Assembly (NCBI GenBank): GCA_025024175.1
Contig: QCXZ01000041.1
Location: 51,393,786-51,457,785, forward strand
Length of the DNA stretch: 64,000 nucleotides
Direction: 5' to 3'
Source of the DNA: Rhyzopertha dominica
Taxonomy: Eukaryota > Arthropoda > Insecta > Coleoptera > Bostrichidae
Shown here piece by piece: positions 12,750-25,991 of the stretch (positions within the stretch are counted from its first letter, which is position 1; every line of letters begins with the position of its first letter). Under the pieces are notes generated by a model that was not told the origin of the DNA, made no database searches, and saw nothing but the letters and a program-made list of their open reading frames with translations. The position numbers were made by a program, and so were the translations under genes.

Positions 12750-15700
12750 CGTCCTTATAAAACTATCATTTTGAGTGTGAGGGTGGTGAGATGTGGCATG
12801 TACATATATGTCTGAGTGTGTTGGTTTTTTGTAAACCTTGTGTCCTAACTGTCCAGTGTTTACTCTATAAATTTAGAAAAGGTAAACTACCATTGCTTTC
12901 TAATTCCATAGTAAATTTTGTCAGGATTTTAACAGTTCAAATGGTTTAGAAACCTACCTAACTCTTCACCACCGTGGGGTCAAATAACAAAAGTATCATC
13001 TGCATACCATACCTACATTTTGGCTTAATTGATCGCTACCTGTTTAATTCTAATCCACTTTTTTAACCTTCTGCCAGTGATACAAGAAACCACATCTTAT
13101 ACAATAGCGACCGGTTGCGCCGAGCATAATTTTATAATGGCAAAAACTTTCTGTTCGTTGTAAAACGCCCGTATCGTTTTCCCAACCCACATACACCAGC
13201 TGATAACAGTTTACAGTAAAGAGTTAACACATTGCTCTGTTAATTTCGTACAGTTTGTCTGTGCACGCGAAAAAGTTGTGTGTGTTTGTGTGAACTAGTT
13301 GGTTCTGCTCGATCTGTGGATTTTATCACTTTCTTGGTGTAAGTAAGCTAGTGTTTATAGAGAAGTTTGAGTTCGTAAACAAGTAATATAAGGGTAAATT
13401 TTTGTTCTATTATACTTCATTGTACATATTTCATATCCAGTGCGGAACTACACAAAGGTTATGATTTGCGGCTTGATAAAAACTGTCCTTAATTATAGCT
13501 TTTTCTTCGACGTTAAACTAAATATGTTGGAATTACACAATGCAACAGATTTAAGTGTGCTTTAATCCATCAACGAAAATATGAACTTAGAATGATGCAC
13601 TTCCTACACTAAGTTGAATTGGGTAAATGAGAAAGCTCACATCATGGGATAATCCATAAATTCTGCAGATCCATTGTTTTGCTGATCCTTTTTGTTCTGT
13701 TCAAGTGTTCGATTCCATTTAGTCCACTGTTAACGACTGTCGGAAATACAAAGGATTTTTTCTAGGACACACGATAATATCGTTATTTTAAACTCTGATG
13801 CAGAAAGTTTGAATGGAGATCCTCTTGCTTCTGACATTATAGAGAAAAGGAGAACACATACAAAAGGGATTCAATCGTTTACATAAGGTTGAAGTTCCTC
13901 GTTGTATTTTAAAGACTAACTGGACCTTTTTGTGAAATTTATTTACGCTAATTCCAAAGAAATAGCTACAGTAGTTTGTGTTCGGTTGTAGCCAGATAAC
14001 GTTTCTTTCTCCCTCATTATTGTTGCACACTCAAAGGTATGGACGATAGTTTATTGAATTCATGAATACATATTAATCGTCTTGTACAGACTTTGTTGTA
14101 GACTATTTTTTGTAGATGCTATAAGGACGCATGTAATTTACCCTAAACTGGAGTTGAGTGAAACAACTCTATGTTTGGTATTGCACAATTAACAACCTGG
14201 TTTTGATTGGCATTGTCAAATTAGTTCAGGTTTGAGCATAATCTATCTAATTGATTTTATTGGTTTAATAGCATTGTTAGCTCTTAACAGAGTCGAAATA
14301 TTTATTAATACATTTGTAAACCAACAACAACAACAACTTAAAGACCTTAAAGGTGTTTTATATGTAGCTTAAAAATTGATGGTTTGTGAACAAAAAAATG
14401 TTCTCGGTACAATAATTATTGTTACAAACTCCACTAATATGGAGGCCAAACTACCGAACAATATATTAAAACTGATGGAATCAGCGACACATAAAACACA
14501 TTTAACGTATTATAGTTTTGAAGACGATGTTAGTTCTTCTACTGATATAGTCATGTTTTACAACTGAACTGAAAGACATGCATTTAAAATGTGTTGTTTA
14601 TAGAAGATAGACCAGTTCATTTTATACCGACAGCATGTGTAGCTACTAAACGATCGATCTCGGATATTTTTTACTTGGGTTTGAGGATACTACTGTTCAA
14701 AGCTGCGATATACTCGCAATATAATTTACAACTTTTTAATATTTATCTTTTGCTCAAGAGAATCATTTACTCAAAAAAGACTCGGAATTTCATGTATTGT
14801 AAAAAGACGGAATGATCTGAGTGGTCATAGTCCATTTCATGGTTTAATTAATGCTATTTTCAAAATCACATGTTTACACCAGTTCTGAGCAATTTCTTGC
14901 ATTTCATTGAACATCTGTTTTGCTATTATCCCAAAACCCACATTGAATCGCCCACTGCTGTTACAAAAGCAGCTACAACTGCATCTCATAACAACGCTGC
15001 AGCTGTCTACCCATCAAAACAAGCCATCCTAGCACCACACGCATAATCCTATAATTACATCATACTCCATATCAACCGATGAAATTCGTATGACCAGAAT
15101 CGCATGCAAATTCGTAAAGTTTCAAATCAGTCCCTCTCCGTTCGAATTAATTAAAATGTCATTGCCTAACTATCCCAACTCGGACCGTACTGAAAGCCCT
15201 GGAGTCGCTGACCTGTTCCAAGTGGAATTCGAAACATTTTAATCCGTTCTGCTCGGAGAAACAGTCTATCGAGTTGCAAACGGCCTAAATCGTTTGGTCT
15301 CTTCGCTGGACCGGGATTTGCTTGAACGGAATGAGAATAGATTCGTTTAAAAGGCTTCATGCACCGCTCGTAGCTTCAAGAAAGACATCTACTGGCTTTT
15401 AGGGCCTTAGAAGGTTTCTCGCTTTAGATCGAAATTTAGTTTAGGGACAAAATACTAGAGATGTAAATATATATAAAAATTACCAGCAGATATCGAATCA
15501 ATATTGTCATATTGACGAGAAAAATCGTAATTTGTTAAGGGCTAAATCGACTATAGAATACACGTCTCCGCTGAGAAAGATCACCCATATCACCGAATAG
15601 GAAAGCAGCGATTGATGCACTAGAAATAATGGTCCACCCGAATACTGGTGATGGCCAATCCATAAGATAGATAGGGGTCTCTCATATATAAACTAACTTT

Positions 15701-16940
15701 TTTGCATGTTCGAAGAGGAGTTGCTCTTCATATAGGAAAGATATTGAAAGATGTAGAAATACGAACACAAACGAAATCATATTTGAACTGTCTTAGACAA
15801 TTTAATCAACTTTATGCCTAGAAATGCAAAAGAATTATTCCTCACGGGAGTTTTCTTTTTGTCCACTAGCTAAATGCATGGTAATACAATGTAGAAACGG
15901 CTTCAATTGCTAGGTTCATTGCCGCATAAGCATCTACATCACTTCCTTCCGTTCCCAGCACACAGTTTAAAAATCAAACGCGCCAGACCGCGATGTGGCG
16001 TGGCGGCGCCTTTTTTCGACGCCCCGCATGTTGTTATACATTTTCGATCCAGTGAAAGCACACACAAAGGCTGTAACAGAACACTAGTCGTGACCCCTCT
16101 CTGCTACACCTGTTCATTGTAAGGGGAGCAAACCGTGGCCAGTCAATATTTCCTATCCCACACAGTCTAGTCGTGGATATCCCGATGTGGGGACAGTTCT
16201 GCACAACTCAGCACTCGGAGAAACTAATGAACGGTGATTTGTTGTGGTTTTGTTAACTGTGACTGGTACGGTGGACTTTTGCGCAATGGACGAGTTATGA
16301 GAGGTAATTTGGTGATGTGCTGGCTTTGTGGAAGGGTTGTGGGGTTGTCAACCCTTGTAGAGAGGGTGAAGGTTCTAGAATACAAGAAAAAATTATCAAT
16401 TTTCATTAGTAATGGTGCAAATTGCTCGTTTTTATTCATAAACATAATTTCCTGCTGGAGAAATAATAATTACACGAGCTGGGCAATTAAGTAATAAGAA
16501 ATTTGCAGTATGTTCCAATAAAAATAAAGCTAATCAAACGATTTCGTATTTCATCCATTGATGTAGTTAGATATTCAAGAAACATAACATATGGGTACAT
16601 TAANGCAAAAAAAAGGTGNATATTTCTCAGGAATTTTNTGTTGCCATCATTTCAACAAACTCCTAATCAGAAATATTTTAAGCAGATGACTTGACAATGT
16701 TGTTTTGTGCTTTAGAAGTTCTCAACCCTTGGAATGAGAGTGGGTATTCTGCAACCAAATCGTGAGAGATACGAAGACGGTTAAATGGGTGCAAATTTGC
16801 ATATTTTAATGGTCCTAAATAATTAGAAAAGATGACTAATTTGTAAAGTAAATTACTATTACTTTAAATTTACATACTCAGTGAACTTGAAGAAAGATGA
16901 GCTTATAAACGGATAAACATAAACAGAAAAATACATTTAG
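12750..16940. other. intergenic, nothing recognised
   Basis: AT-rich sequence with only short unrecognised frames. A short CAA run occurs near 14,323. A GC-richer patch at 15,950-16,150 and a TTGTGG-rich tract at 16,230-16,380 show no coding pattern I can support. Undetermined bases lie at 16,604, 16,619 and 16,638. Confidence 0.3.
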
Positions 16941-16944
16941 TTTG

Positions 16945-17185
16945 AGATGTTTATTGCAGTTTTGCAAATTGTTAAAAGCTCCTTGAACGCTTGTTCTGGT
17001 GTTATTAGCTGATTAACATCACGAACTGGTTCGACATAAATTTTCTCTTTTAAGGATCCCCATAAAAATTAGTCGAGTGACGTTAGGTACGGTGATCTTG
17101 CAGGCTACTACTCCTCTACTTATTATACGGCGGAGCCCCGTCTTGCTGAAGCCATAATCTGCCCGTCTTTCCAAATTAATGTGCC
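16945..17185 (-). pseudogene. Tc1/mariner-type transposase fragment
   Basis: Read on the - strand, 17,185 to 16,945 gives a run close to RLWLQQDGAPPYN (the second-Asp motif of insect DDE_3 transposases) followed, after frame breaks, by a C-terminal run IFMGILKREIYVEPVRDVNQ and a stretch equivalent to the usual end of the protein. It has several frameshifts and no inverted ends were found. Confidence 0.6.
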
Positions 17186-17199
17186 CTCAACAATCTGCT

Positions 17200-20100
17200 A
17201 TAGCTGTAGAATTAGTACAAATCTTAAACACACTATTACAAATAAATGCTAAATAATTATTCGAGGTCAAAGGTCAAAAGCATCGATTCTTTACATTTTT
17301 CTTCTAAATGGTAAGTGTTAGCACAAAAATGGGTCAGATGAAAGTTGTAGATCTTGCATTTGCCTACAAGAATTGTTGTATCAGTTGTCCGAGATCATAC
17401 AAGAATCTTCATCTGATACCTTTTTTGTAATATCGTCTTTGCTTAACCCTTTAGATTTTTTCGGTTTACAACTTTCGGACTTCCTTTTCAAAAAAGCAAT
17501 GAGATCATTAAACCTGAAAATATCAAAGTTCTTATTCTTCGATAATATTGTTCTTGGCATTGAGTAGTGGCTCGAAAGTGAGGATGGTTTTGGGACTTTG
17601 GATTTTTGTTGTAAATATGCAGAACAGAAGATTCCGGCTGAGATTGTTATCTTCTTTTTATCACACCATTTTTGAAATCACTTGTATGCTGTCTCGAATT
17701 GGACTCTTGACTTGAGTGCAAACTTTTAAATATCATATATGAAATACACATTATTCATAGCGTTTTGGCGTTGTTTGAAAAAATTACCTTAGTAACAGTA
17801 TTTTCCAGGTAGTTTGATTTTACAAATTGCAATTTTCATACGCCTACCTTTTTGCATTTTTCAGGCTATTTCCAGCAGAGTCACCAGAAAATAGCGTTTA
17901 CACTATCTATGTTTTATACAGTTTATACAAATGCTTCTTCAGTATTTTCCATACTGTTGTTTAAGGCATACTTAAAATCTGTGCTATCTTGCGAATCAAC
18001 ACAGACATTATCTTTATCTGATAGAATAAGAATACATGTAATTATTAAGAAAATTTAAATTTGCAGTACCCCTTACTATTTGTAACACTTCTTGTTCCTT
18101 ATTATTGTGAAATAAATCTCCATAGTTCGTCCACATTTTTGAGAATGATCTATTAACTGTAGCGTGAAAAGGAAGAAAACTGAAGACAGTCAAAATGTGC
18201 AGCTTTGCCCCCATTGAACCTTCTTCTTATTTGAATCACCCTGTATATTCAAACTCGTCAACACAACAGAATTTATATGTTCTGGTTTTTTAGAATTAAC
18301 AATCTTTTATCCACTGCTGATGGGGTTCAAGGTTTCTAAAGATACAGCTTATTAAACATTCATTTATAAAGATTTCAACATAGTTGTGGCTGGATTTATT
18401 TTTAGCAAAAACATTTCGTCATTAACTGTACTTTTCACGGAAACTTTCTCACTTACGATATTTGTTTATGAACTAATGGATAATTTTTTGGCTTATCCAC
18501 AAGAACATTTTCATGTCTGCACTTTGCTTCATCGTTCTTATTTGTCATTCTATATAAACATTAATGGATGTAAATTCCAATACAACACATATATTTGTAA
18601 AGCATTATAAATTATTAAATTGATATGCAGATAACGGTTTTAAATATGCCCAAAAAGATCAGTTTTTTTATATTTCGATGCTATACATTTGGAACAATTA
18701 CGAAACCCAAATACAAATGAAGTCGAAAACGCTTAGGTAACACAACAAGCTAATTAACGTTGTCAACTACTTTATCATTTGTACATTAACATCCACGTCG
18801 ATGGTCTCGCAGACAGACAGCTCTAATTACCTCTGCAAACAACTCAATTGTCTTCGGCTTAATAATATTTTCTGTTTCCGTCACCGTAAGTCACAACTTT
18901 TACCCATGACTGAATATTTAGAGGCTGCGTCCCGCGCCGTGCCTTTGTCTCGATTAGAAACTATTGTTGTTCGAGCGACAATCGATTTGACACGGTCCAG
19001 TTTCGCAAATTATCAGAACCGCTAATTTGCGTACAGGACGGGCCTAAAGTGGAACCCTGCGATACGCCACGTTCGGATTTTGATTTATAATGTAGTTAGG
19101 AAGATTGGAATTCGTAGTTATTGTGAGCAGTGAAATTAGCGGTAGATGTGTTAGCTGAATTTCAGTTCTACAATTATTATGCATTATATTATGATTATAT
19201 ATTGAATATCAAGCTAAGGATAAGATTTGTCTGTAATAAAAAATAAATACCAACAAAGTTATTATATTAATAACAGACATACTAGTGCAGAACTACGTAA
19301 AGTTGAAGAAAATGAATCCATATTTCCGTACTAAATAATCAAAACCACCTCTTCTTAAATAGTAATAACAGCAAATTTATAATTCGTGCCAATGTCATTC
19401 TGACATACTTCCCACACATTCATTTTGTCCACTTCATTCATGGTAAGAGTCTTATAAATGCACTAACTCTAATATATGACCTTCGACACGCTACCAAGAC
19501 CATTACCACATTACTATGGATTCGTGTCAAATCAGCTCAAATCAAAATCTGGTATAAACTCTTGCTATTGAACATTCAATGCTAAGATTTCATACAGCGC
19601 GTAACCGTTATGTGAAGATAAACAGCGTATAAAGATAAGTATAATGGCCTCGGCTAACGCATTCATTTGTGATGGAGTTTTTGCATTTGAATTAATTTAG
19701 ATATGAATCGGCAGTTTTAACAGGATTTATTAATTACATGAGAGGAGAAACGGATATTTGAGAAAACAACAATAGATGCTTGTTAGACTAGCATGTGAAT
19801 TAAAGAAAAAAATACAAAGCCATGCGTGTATAATGTTAATACATCGTAAACTAGTTGCATACAGCATTTGTGTAGCAAATTTCATTATCATGATCAGACT
19901 TTCGCCTAAATTTTGACAGAACAAAGCCTAATTATCATATAATACCACAGCTTTTATGCAAGACATACGGCAAAAAAATCAAGGAGATTATATTAAAAAT
20001 ATTTTATACTTCATGCAGAAGACACAAAAATTTTCGACAAAAGAGGCTTCAATACAGTTTTCATAAATACATAAATGTTTCTTTGTTTTTTTATATCTGG

Positions 20101-23100
20101 CAATGTAGTCAACTATCAGTAAGACCTTTATCTGAGTTAAGCATTCGAATCTGAATAATGTTTCATCCCAACTTTCAATATCATATCCTCAATTTTTGTT
20201 CCAATAAGACCACCCTAGGCACCACATTTTCCTTATACGTATTATATATAACCTTCTTTATTTCTGTGCCCAAACCTTCACTACATTTCGTTAACTTTTT
20301 TTTCCACTTGTTTTGCCTCGTAACTATATTCTTTTATAATCTTTTAAATGGATGTGTATAAGGTGCTTTTGTTAAATCACTAAATCACCTTGATACACAT
20401 TCATTACTATTTCTTGAGCGTCTGGATGTAAATGACGCCTTCTTTCTTTGGCGGTAGTACTTCGTTCTCGCTTTTCGCCTACTCTTGCGGCTCATAGGAA
20501 GGGCCAGCTTCTTCTTCTGCATTTTCCCATGGACCAGACATGTTAAAGAAAGAAATTGGCTTCGAATTAGCACGAAAATGTCACAAGCGCAACTCTCACG
20601 TAAGACGATGGGTTGTCTGCTAAATAAACTTTGTTTCTAATTGCACTAATTGCAATAACAGCAAGTCAATTACCAGTATTCTGAAATCAGCTTATAATCA
20701 AAACATTCTTCTGATAATGCAACCATAAAACCCGATCAACAATTGCGATGTGTACACGTGACTGCAGTAAAGAGTAATCGAAAATACCCAATTATTACAT
20801 AAACGCAAAAACAACGAAAGCTAACAACCGGTCATGGATTACATATCCACGCTTACTCTACAATTTTTTCGCGTGACTCCCTTTTTCACACACCTACGTG
20901 ATGTTTACGGTTGGTAGTGCACGTTTTGCATGATCCGAACTGAACTATTAATGAGTTTGAACATGCCATCGCAGCAACCGCGGTCTTTAACACAGTACAG
21001 CGAATGATACTACACAAACTATTTTCCACATGGTTTTAACCGCAAATTAGCAGCTTGTTACGTGAAATATTTGCACTGAATAAGTAGCTCGAGCGTTGCG
21101 TAATTATGGCTTAAAAATAATCCCGAATATTGAATGGAACTTCGCTGCTTCGGTGTTGAATTATTTAACTTGCAAAACATCTGTTGGATTTAATCACACT
21201 ACGATTGAATGTTGGGTTATTTGGTACTAAAATAATGAATTAGTTTCTTAATCAACACAAGTTGACAATTAAAGATTTTGTTTCTAAGTAACTGGAACCG
21301 GTCGTAATCATCTTTTGCCGCTTATTGCTTACCAAACAAAAATTTTCTTGTTAAACTTACTTATTGTAAATATACGGCATTGAGAGTGACAATTCTCAAA
21401 CAATAATTCCAGCTACTATTTTTTGACGTTTCTGAAAACCAACCAAAACGAACTGATTTAGCGTATTGCCAATTGACGAAATCAATGGTAAAATTAAGGT
21501 GTAAAAAGTCAAAAAATAATCTATCGAATACCACCCACCCGAGAGTGAGAATAAATTAATTACAAAATAATTCTCCAGAACTTTTTTCGAACGGTTGCCA
21601 GACAACAGTTCTTGAAGTTGTATCTCTCTTGTGATATACCTAAAAATTCAACTTCTTAAAACAAAATTTGGTAACTACAAGTAAATAAGGCAATGAACTG
21701 ATCCATCAATGTGCAGCTTTGATAAAAATTATTCAAAAATTAAAGTGTTCTCCACTTTATTAAATACTAATTGGCAGAGCGGTTTCGCCCTTAAATTAAT
21801 GGCCATCGTCAGTGCCTTATACAATTATTATAAAAAAAAATCTAGACTTTAAAGTTATCAGCGTAAGTTGCAAGAAGTCAACAACATTATGATTGAATGT
21901 TGAACAAATTATTTAAAATGGGTGGGGGTTAAAAGTTTCATTTATAAATGAAATTCGCTGCCCATAATAGTGTATATGAACTAATTTGAAAGTAAACTAA
22001 ATAATTGATTTTGCTTCAGAATAATCATATCTTAATAATGACCAACTTAGATCGCCAAACATAACACTTTTGAATTTTTATCTTCCAGGACACCTAATGC
22101 TTCCTGCTCAATAATAACAGGAATTACAACTTTTTACGGCGTAGCGAATCGATTGAAAAGTTACGACAGCCATTCCGTTGTATACACAGATTTGAAATTC
22201 TGACAGCATTCTAAAGTTGAGCCATCTCTGGTACCTTCAAGGTTACTTTCGTCAAAGAAATTTCGAAACGCCCGTATTGCAACGCACGATTTGACATTTG
22301 CCTCGTTCTTGTTCAGCTTTGATATGCTCGACACGTGTGTGCACATCTGCAAGTTGCAGTTTGTGCAAGAGATTGATGGCAAATACCACAGAAAAATGCA
22401 GGTAAACAAAAAAGGAAAACGGTGATCCGTAGCGGGCTATTACAGTGATGATGTCACTATTCAAACTGTAGAGTACCATAAATAAAAATTCAAATTGATT
22501 ATGATTTTATAATGGCTTTGATAGCTTTATTTTTGTGCCAAACTCTAATTTTTTAAGAAAGAAGAGAGAGGGACAACGTGGGCGGAACTGTGGATAGATG
22601 TTACAAACTTATTATTAACAAAATGACAGGCATAATTTATAAAAGCATATGACATCGTGACAGACTTATTATTATTATTTATAAATCACTTCTTAGTTCC
22701 TTAACCAACATGCTTAATAAGAGATTAATACTATTTCATATGAATGGTCAGAGGAGCCATTAGTCCTTATCTGTGGCCTTCAGGAGACTATGTTAGCAAC
22801 TGGGTTAGAGGGGTGAAACGCTTGTTGCTAATGGGCTCCCACGTAGCGCATGTTACAGAAGTTTGAGGATTGGAATGGGGAGGTCTTCAGGGTGCATCCA
22901 ACTAGCGGATACTTTTTATTAGCTGCATTATTCTTGTTCTTCCTCAGACGAGCTGCTGTCTGAGATTGTATACAGCTTTAGGATTTCTTTATTTATTGTT
23001 ATAATATATACATAATATATAATTATGTTTGATTTTGCTGATTCCCTGCACCGTTGCTCTCCACATGTAGCACAATCGTCCCACTTTGAGCTTGTTGCTG

Positions 23101-25720
23101 TTCATTTTCCACGCTTTTTGTAGTATGTGGTCTTCTTCTCTCCTTCTCTCGAGTAGATTGCCCAGAGCAGATGGTTATTAATTTACCGTACCTTCAGCCA
23201 CGAAGCCCCAAACAATCTCAGCCACAGAAAAATAATTTCATAAACAAAAAAAGAATATCTGAAACAACCTTCTTGCTCGTATATTATGTATTTACTCAGC
23301 ACGGTCCTGCACTTAAGAGGAGACAGCAATTTGCAGAAACGCAGAGAATCCGAGTCAAGGTCCAGATGACGCGTTGCGCAACTGCAAAATGTCCAAAACG
23401 CTTTTTAATTGCAAACATCCATGCTCACCTTGTTGGCCAAACCGTTTAGAGGCGGAAACGGGAAGAGAAAAAATTTACACCGAAGGATGACACGTTGCCT
23501 TAATACCATACTCTTAGAACCTTGAATCAAATAACGTGCGTCGTTCCTGGGAAGTGTTCAGTTTCGAAAAATCTACGTTTCACGTGTGTACGGCCTTCGG
23601 TCGCAGATTGATTACTTCATCTGGTCTTAAAGTGATCACGTTTTATGTATTTTGTAAGTACTGGATCGGGTTAGCTTATGTTTACTCATTATTATGCTGT
23701 GGAAATGAGTGTGCGTGGTGGGAAAAAATGTTTTTTTTTGTTTATTTCTAATGTAGTAAAGAAACCAATTGACAAAAGACTTAAAAACGTCATAGAACAT
23801 TAGGTTTTGCCATTTATGAATCGATGTATTTTTAGGACATCTTCCAAAATGTTAATTTTTGAAACACTTGTCAACGTATGCTGTCTTTCCCTCTATTGTA
23901 AAACACTAATGGATTATTTTCAAATTTCTAGTACATCGAGTCTGTTTGAAAAAAATCTGTGTTTTGCCTTACATGAATCTGTACCTACTTGGTGGAAGCG
24001 TCTTTTCATAACTGTATCGTCATACCCATTACAAGACAGAAAACAGCCCTAAAAAACTAAGATCTCCATGTTTTAAACGTTGCAGCTAAAATAGTTTCAC
24101 AGGTCCTTCGTCGCACGCACCAACCATTTATAACAATACAACAATACAAACACACTGCACAGTTGTATTGGGTATTTAAGAAAATATGATCGTTTTGCCA
24201 AAGCTGTATCGTTTTTGTGCTCACAAAATACAATACAATGACATGAAGGAAGGCAAGAAAATTACCGTGGCATACCTCTCTCTGGATTAATACCTAAATT
24301 CTAAGATACTTCTAAATGGTTTTAATTGAAACAAATGAGAACAGTTAATGTTACGGTTTGTTATATAATTTAAATTGTAATTAACAAAGCTACTGGTAAT
24401 TATGAGTCCCTGTTGATTTTTATACAAATTATTATAGATATTTGTCATTATCTAGCTTAGCAGCAACCATTGCAGAAATCAACTGAAATAATTAGAAAGC
24501 GTGCAACACGAAAACTGTGTGTGTTTTAATTAACAAAAATAAGTGATATTACCACAAACTGATGAATTATTTTAGACCATATACTGTCACAATGGCAATA
24601 CAAAAAGCACGTCATAAACAAGACTTGGACTTTAGAAGATATTAGCAATAAAGTGTCACTTAAAGAAAACGGTTTTTCGTAAATATCTCTGAATATATTG
24701 AATATATTCAAAAAATAAAAGTACCATCAGATAGGAAATAACATTTCTCACAAAAAGTGTCCTAGAAAATTTATTCAAAGTTTTGACTTGAAATATTTCC
24801 AAAATATTTTATTTAAAAAGCACTCTCGTAATTTTTTGCTAAGTTTATAATTTTCCAGTAAAATTTTTATGTATTTTTGCTAATATCACGAGGTCTATTT
24901 GTCTGTGTAGTGAGAAAAATACTCAAAACTTGATTACTAATTGTATAGTATAAGAAATAAAAATGTAAATGACATTTTGACAATTGAATGTGGGTATTGA
25001 TTCAATTTGCAGCGTTTTTTCCACTGTTGAAGACTATTAACCGTGGAGATTTCAACAACAACAAAAAAGAAAACCATAGGCATTTATCGTAAATCCCCTG
25101 TTTAATAGAGTAAACATCCTCTCGCCAATTATAGCTCATTAAGCGCATGCTGAAGTACCTTATCATCCAAACAGACTGCGCAACCATCAATAAAATTTTT
25201 AATTGATACCCACCAGATTGAATTAATCGCATTGACGAGGAGGAAACGGGCCTCCGTGCGTGTAATTTGTCTTAAGCATCAAATCAACTGTCAAAAACAA
25301 TTCGATTGTCCAAGCTGCTGTTGTTGTTTTGTTTACACATGCAGCCGCTCATTGCAGCACATCAATCATCAACAAGAGATCTTGTCTACGCCTCTGACCT
25401 CTAGAGCGAATGTTGACGACCCTAAATTTTCTTCACAAGTCGAACTTCGAACAGTACCGTGGCGTATGCGTGCGAAATTCGGCTTCCAGTTTCAAAACAC
25501 GAGGTCGTGGATTAACGCAAATATTGGTAAAGTGCGCATTGGTGTTGACATGTCCGGTATACGCGGGTGATTTGTGATGTGACGTAGCAAATGAAGCAGT
25601 TTTGAAGTTAATAAAATTGTATGGTACCTCATTTACGGAGTGAAGATTTAGTTTTGAATCTGTTACTGTAACTAAGGTAAGAATAAGAAGTATTAAAAGG
25701 AGGTTTTCATCTTCTCAGGA
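17200..25720. other. long intergenic stretch; minor remnants only
   Basis: No gene is supportable. Items seen: a single right-type transposon end AATCACCCTGTA at about 18,234-18,245 without a partner; a possible LINE motif on the - strand at 19,040-19,075 (GVSQGSTLGP-like); and short unrecognised frames at 20,385-20,573, 22,161-22,479, 23,171-23,449, 23,536-24,052 and 25,232-25,570. The last lies in a less AT-rich patch and could be an exon fragment, but no splice pair makes this firm. Confidence 0.3.
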
Positions 25721-25734
25721 TGTCTTTATGAGTA

Positions 25735-25991
25735 GAGGGAACTTGTGGACAAAAGAGGACAGGTAGATGTCATATATACCGACTTTTGAAAAGTTTACGA
25801 TCAAATTGATCATTATGTACTATTCACAAAGATGGAATAGTTTGGTTTTTCCACGCCACTCGTAAGTTTCAATCTTATCTGCAAGATCGACAGCTTGGCG
25901 TTAGGTATAAAAAGTACGTCTCTGAATCATATATCGCTAGCTCTGGCGTACCTCAAGGGTCCAATCTTGGTCCGCTGCTGTTTTTATTATA
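25735..25991 (+). pseudogene. LINE reverse-transcriptase fragment, left half (interrupted)
   Basis: The + strand encodes a reverse-transcriptase piece: a motif-A region VDVIYTDF (one stop) then VYDQIDH, and motif B SGVPQGSNLGPLLFLL ending at the insertion point. A DNA transposon then interrupts the codon run; coding resumes at 28,271 as ...YINVI, where LINEs have FINDL. Frameshifts show the LINE was already decaying. It is a close relative of the fragment at 53.9-54.6 kb. Confidence 0.8.

Noticed and set aside
20385..20573. Basic 62-codon - strand frame, with an alternative ATG (SGPWENAEEEAGPSYEPQE) in another frame
   Set aside because: The alternative frame looks like the acidic start of a transposase but meets a stop after 20 codons and nothing follows; too little to call.
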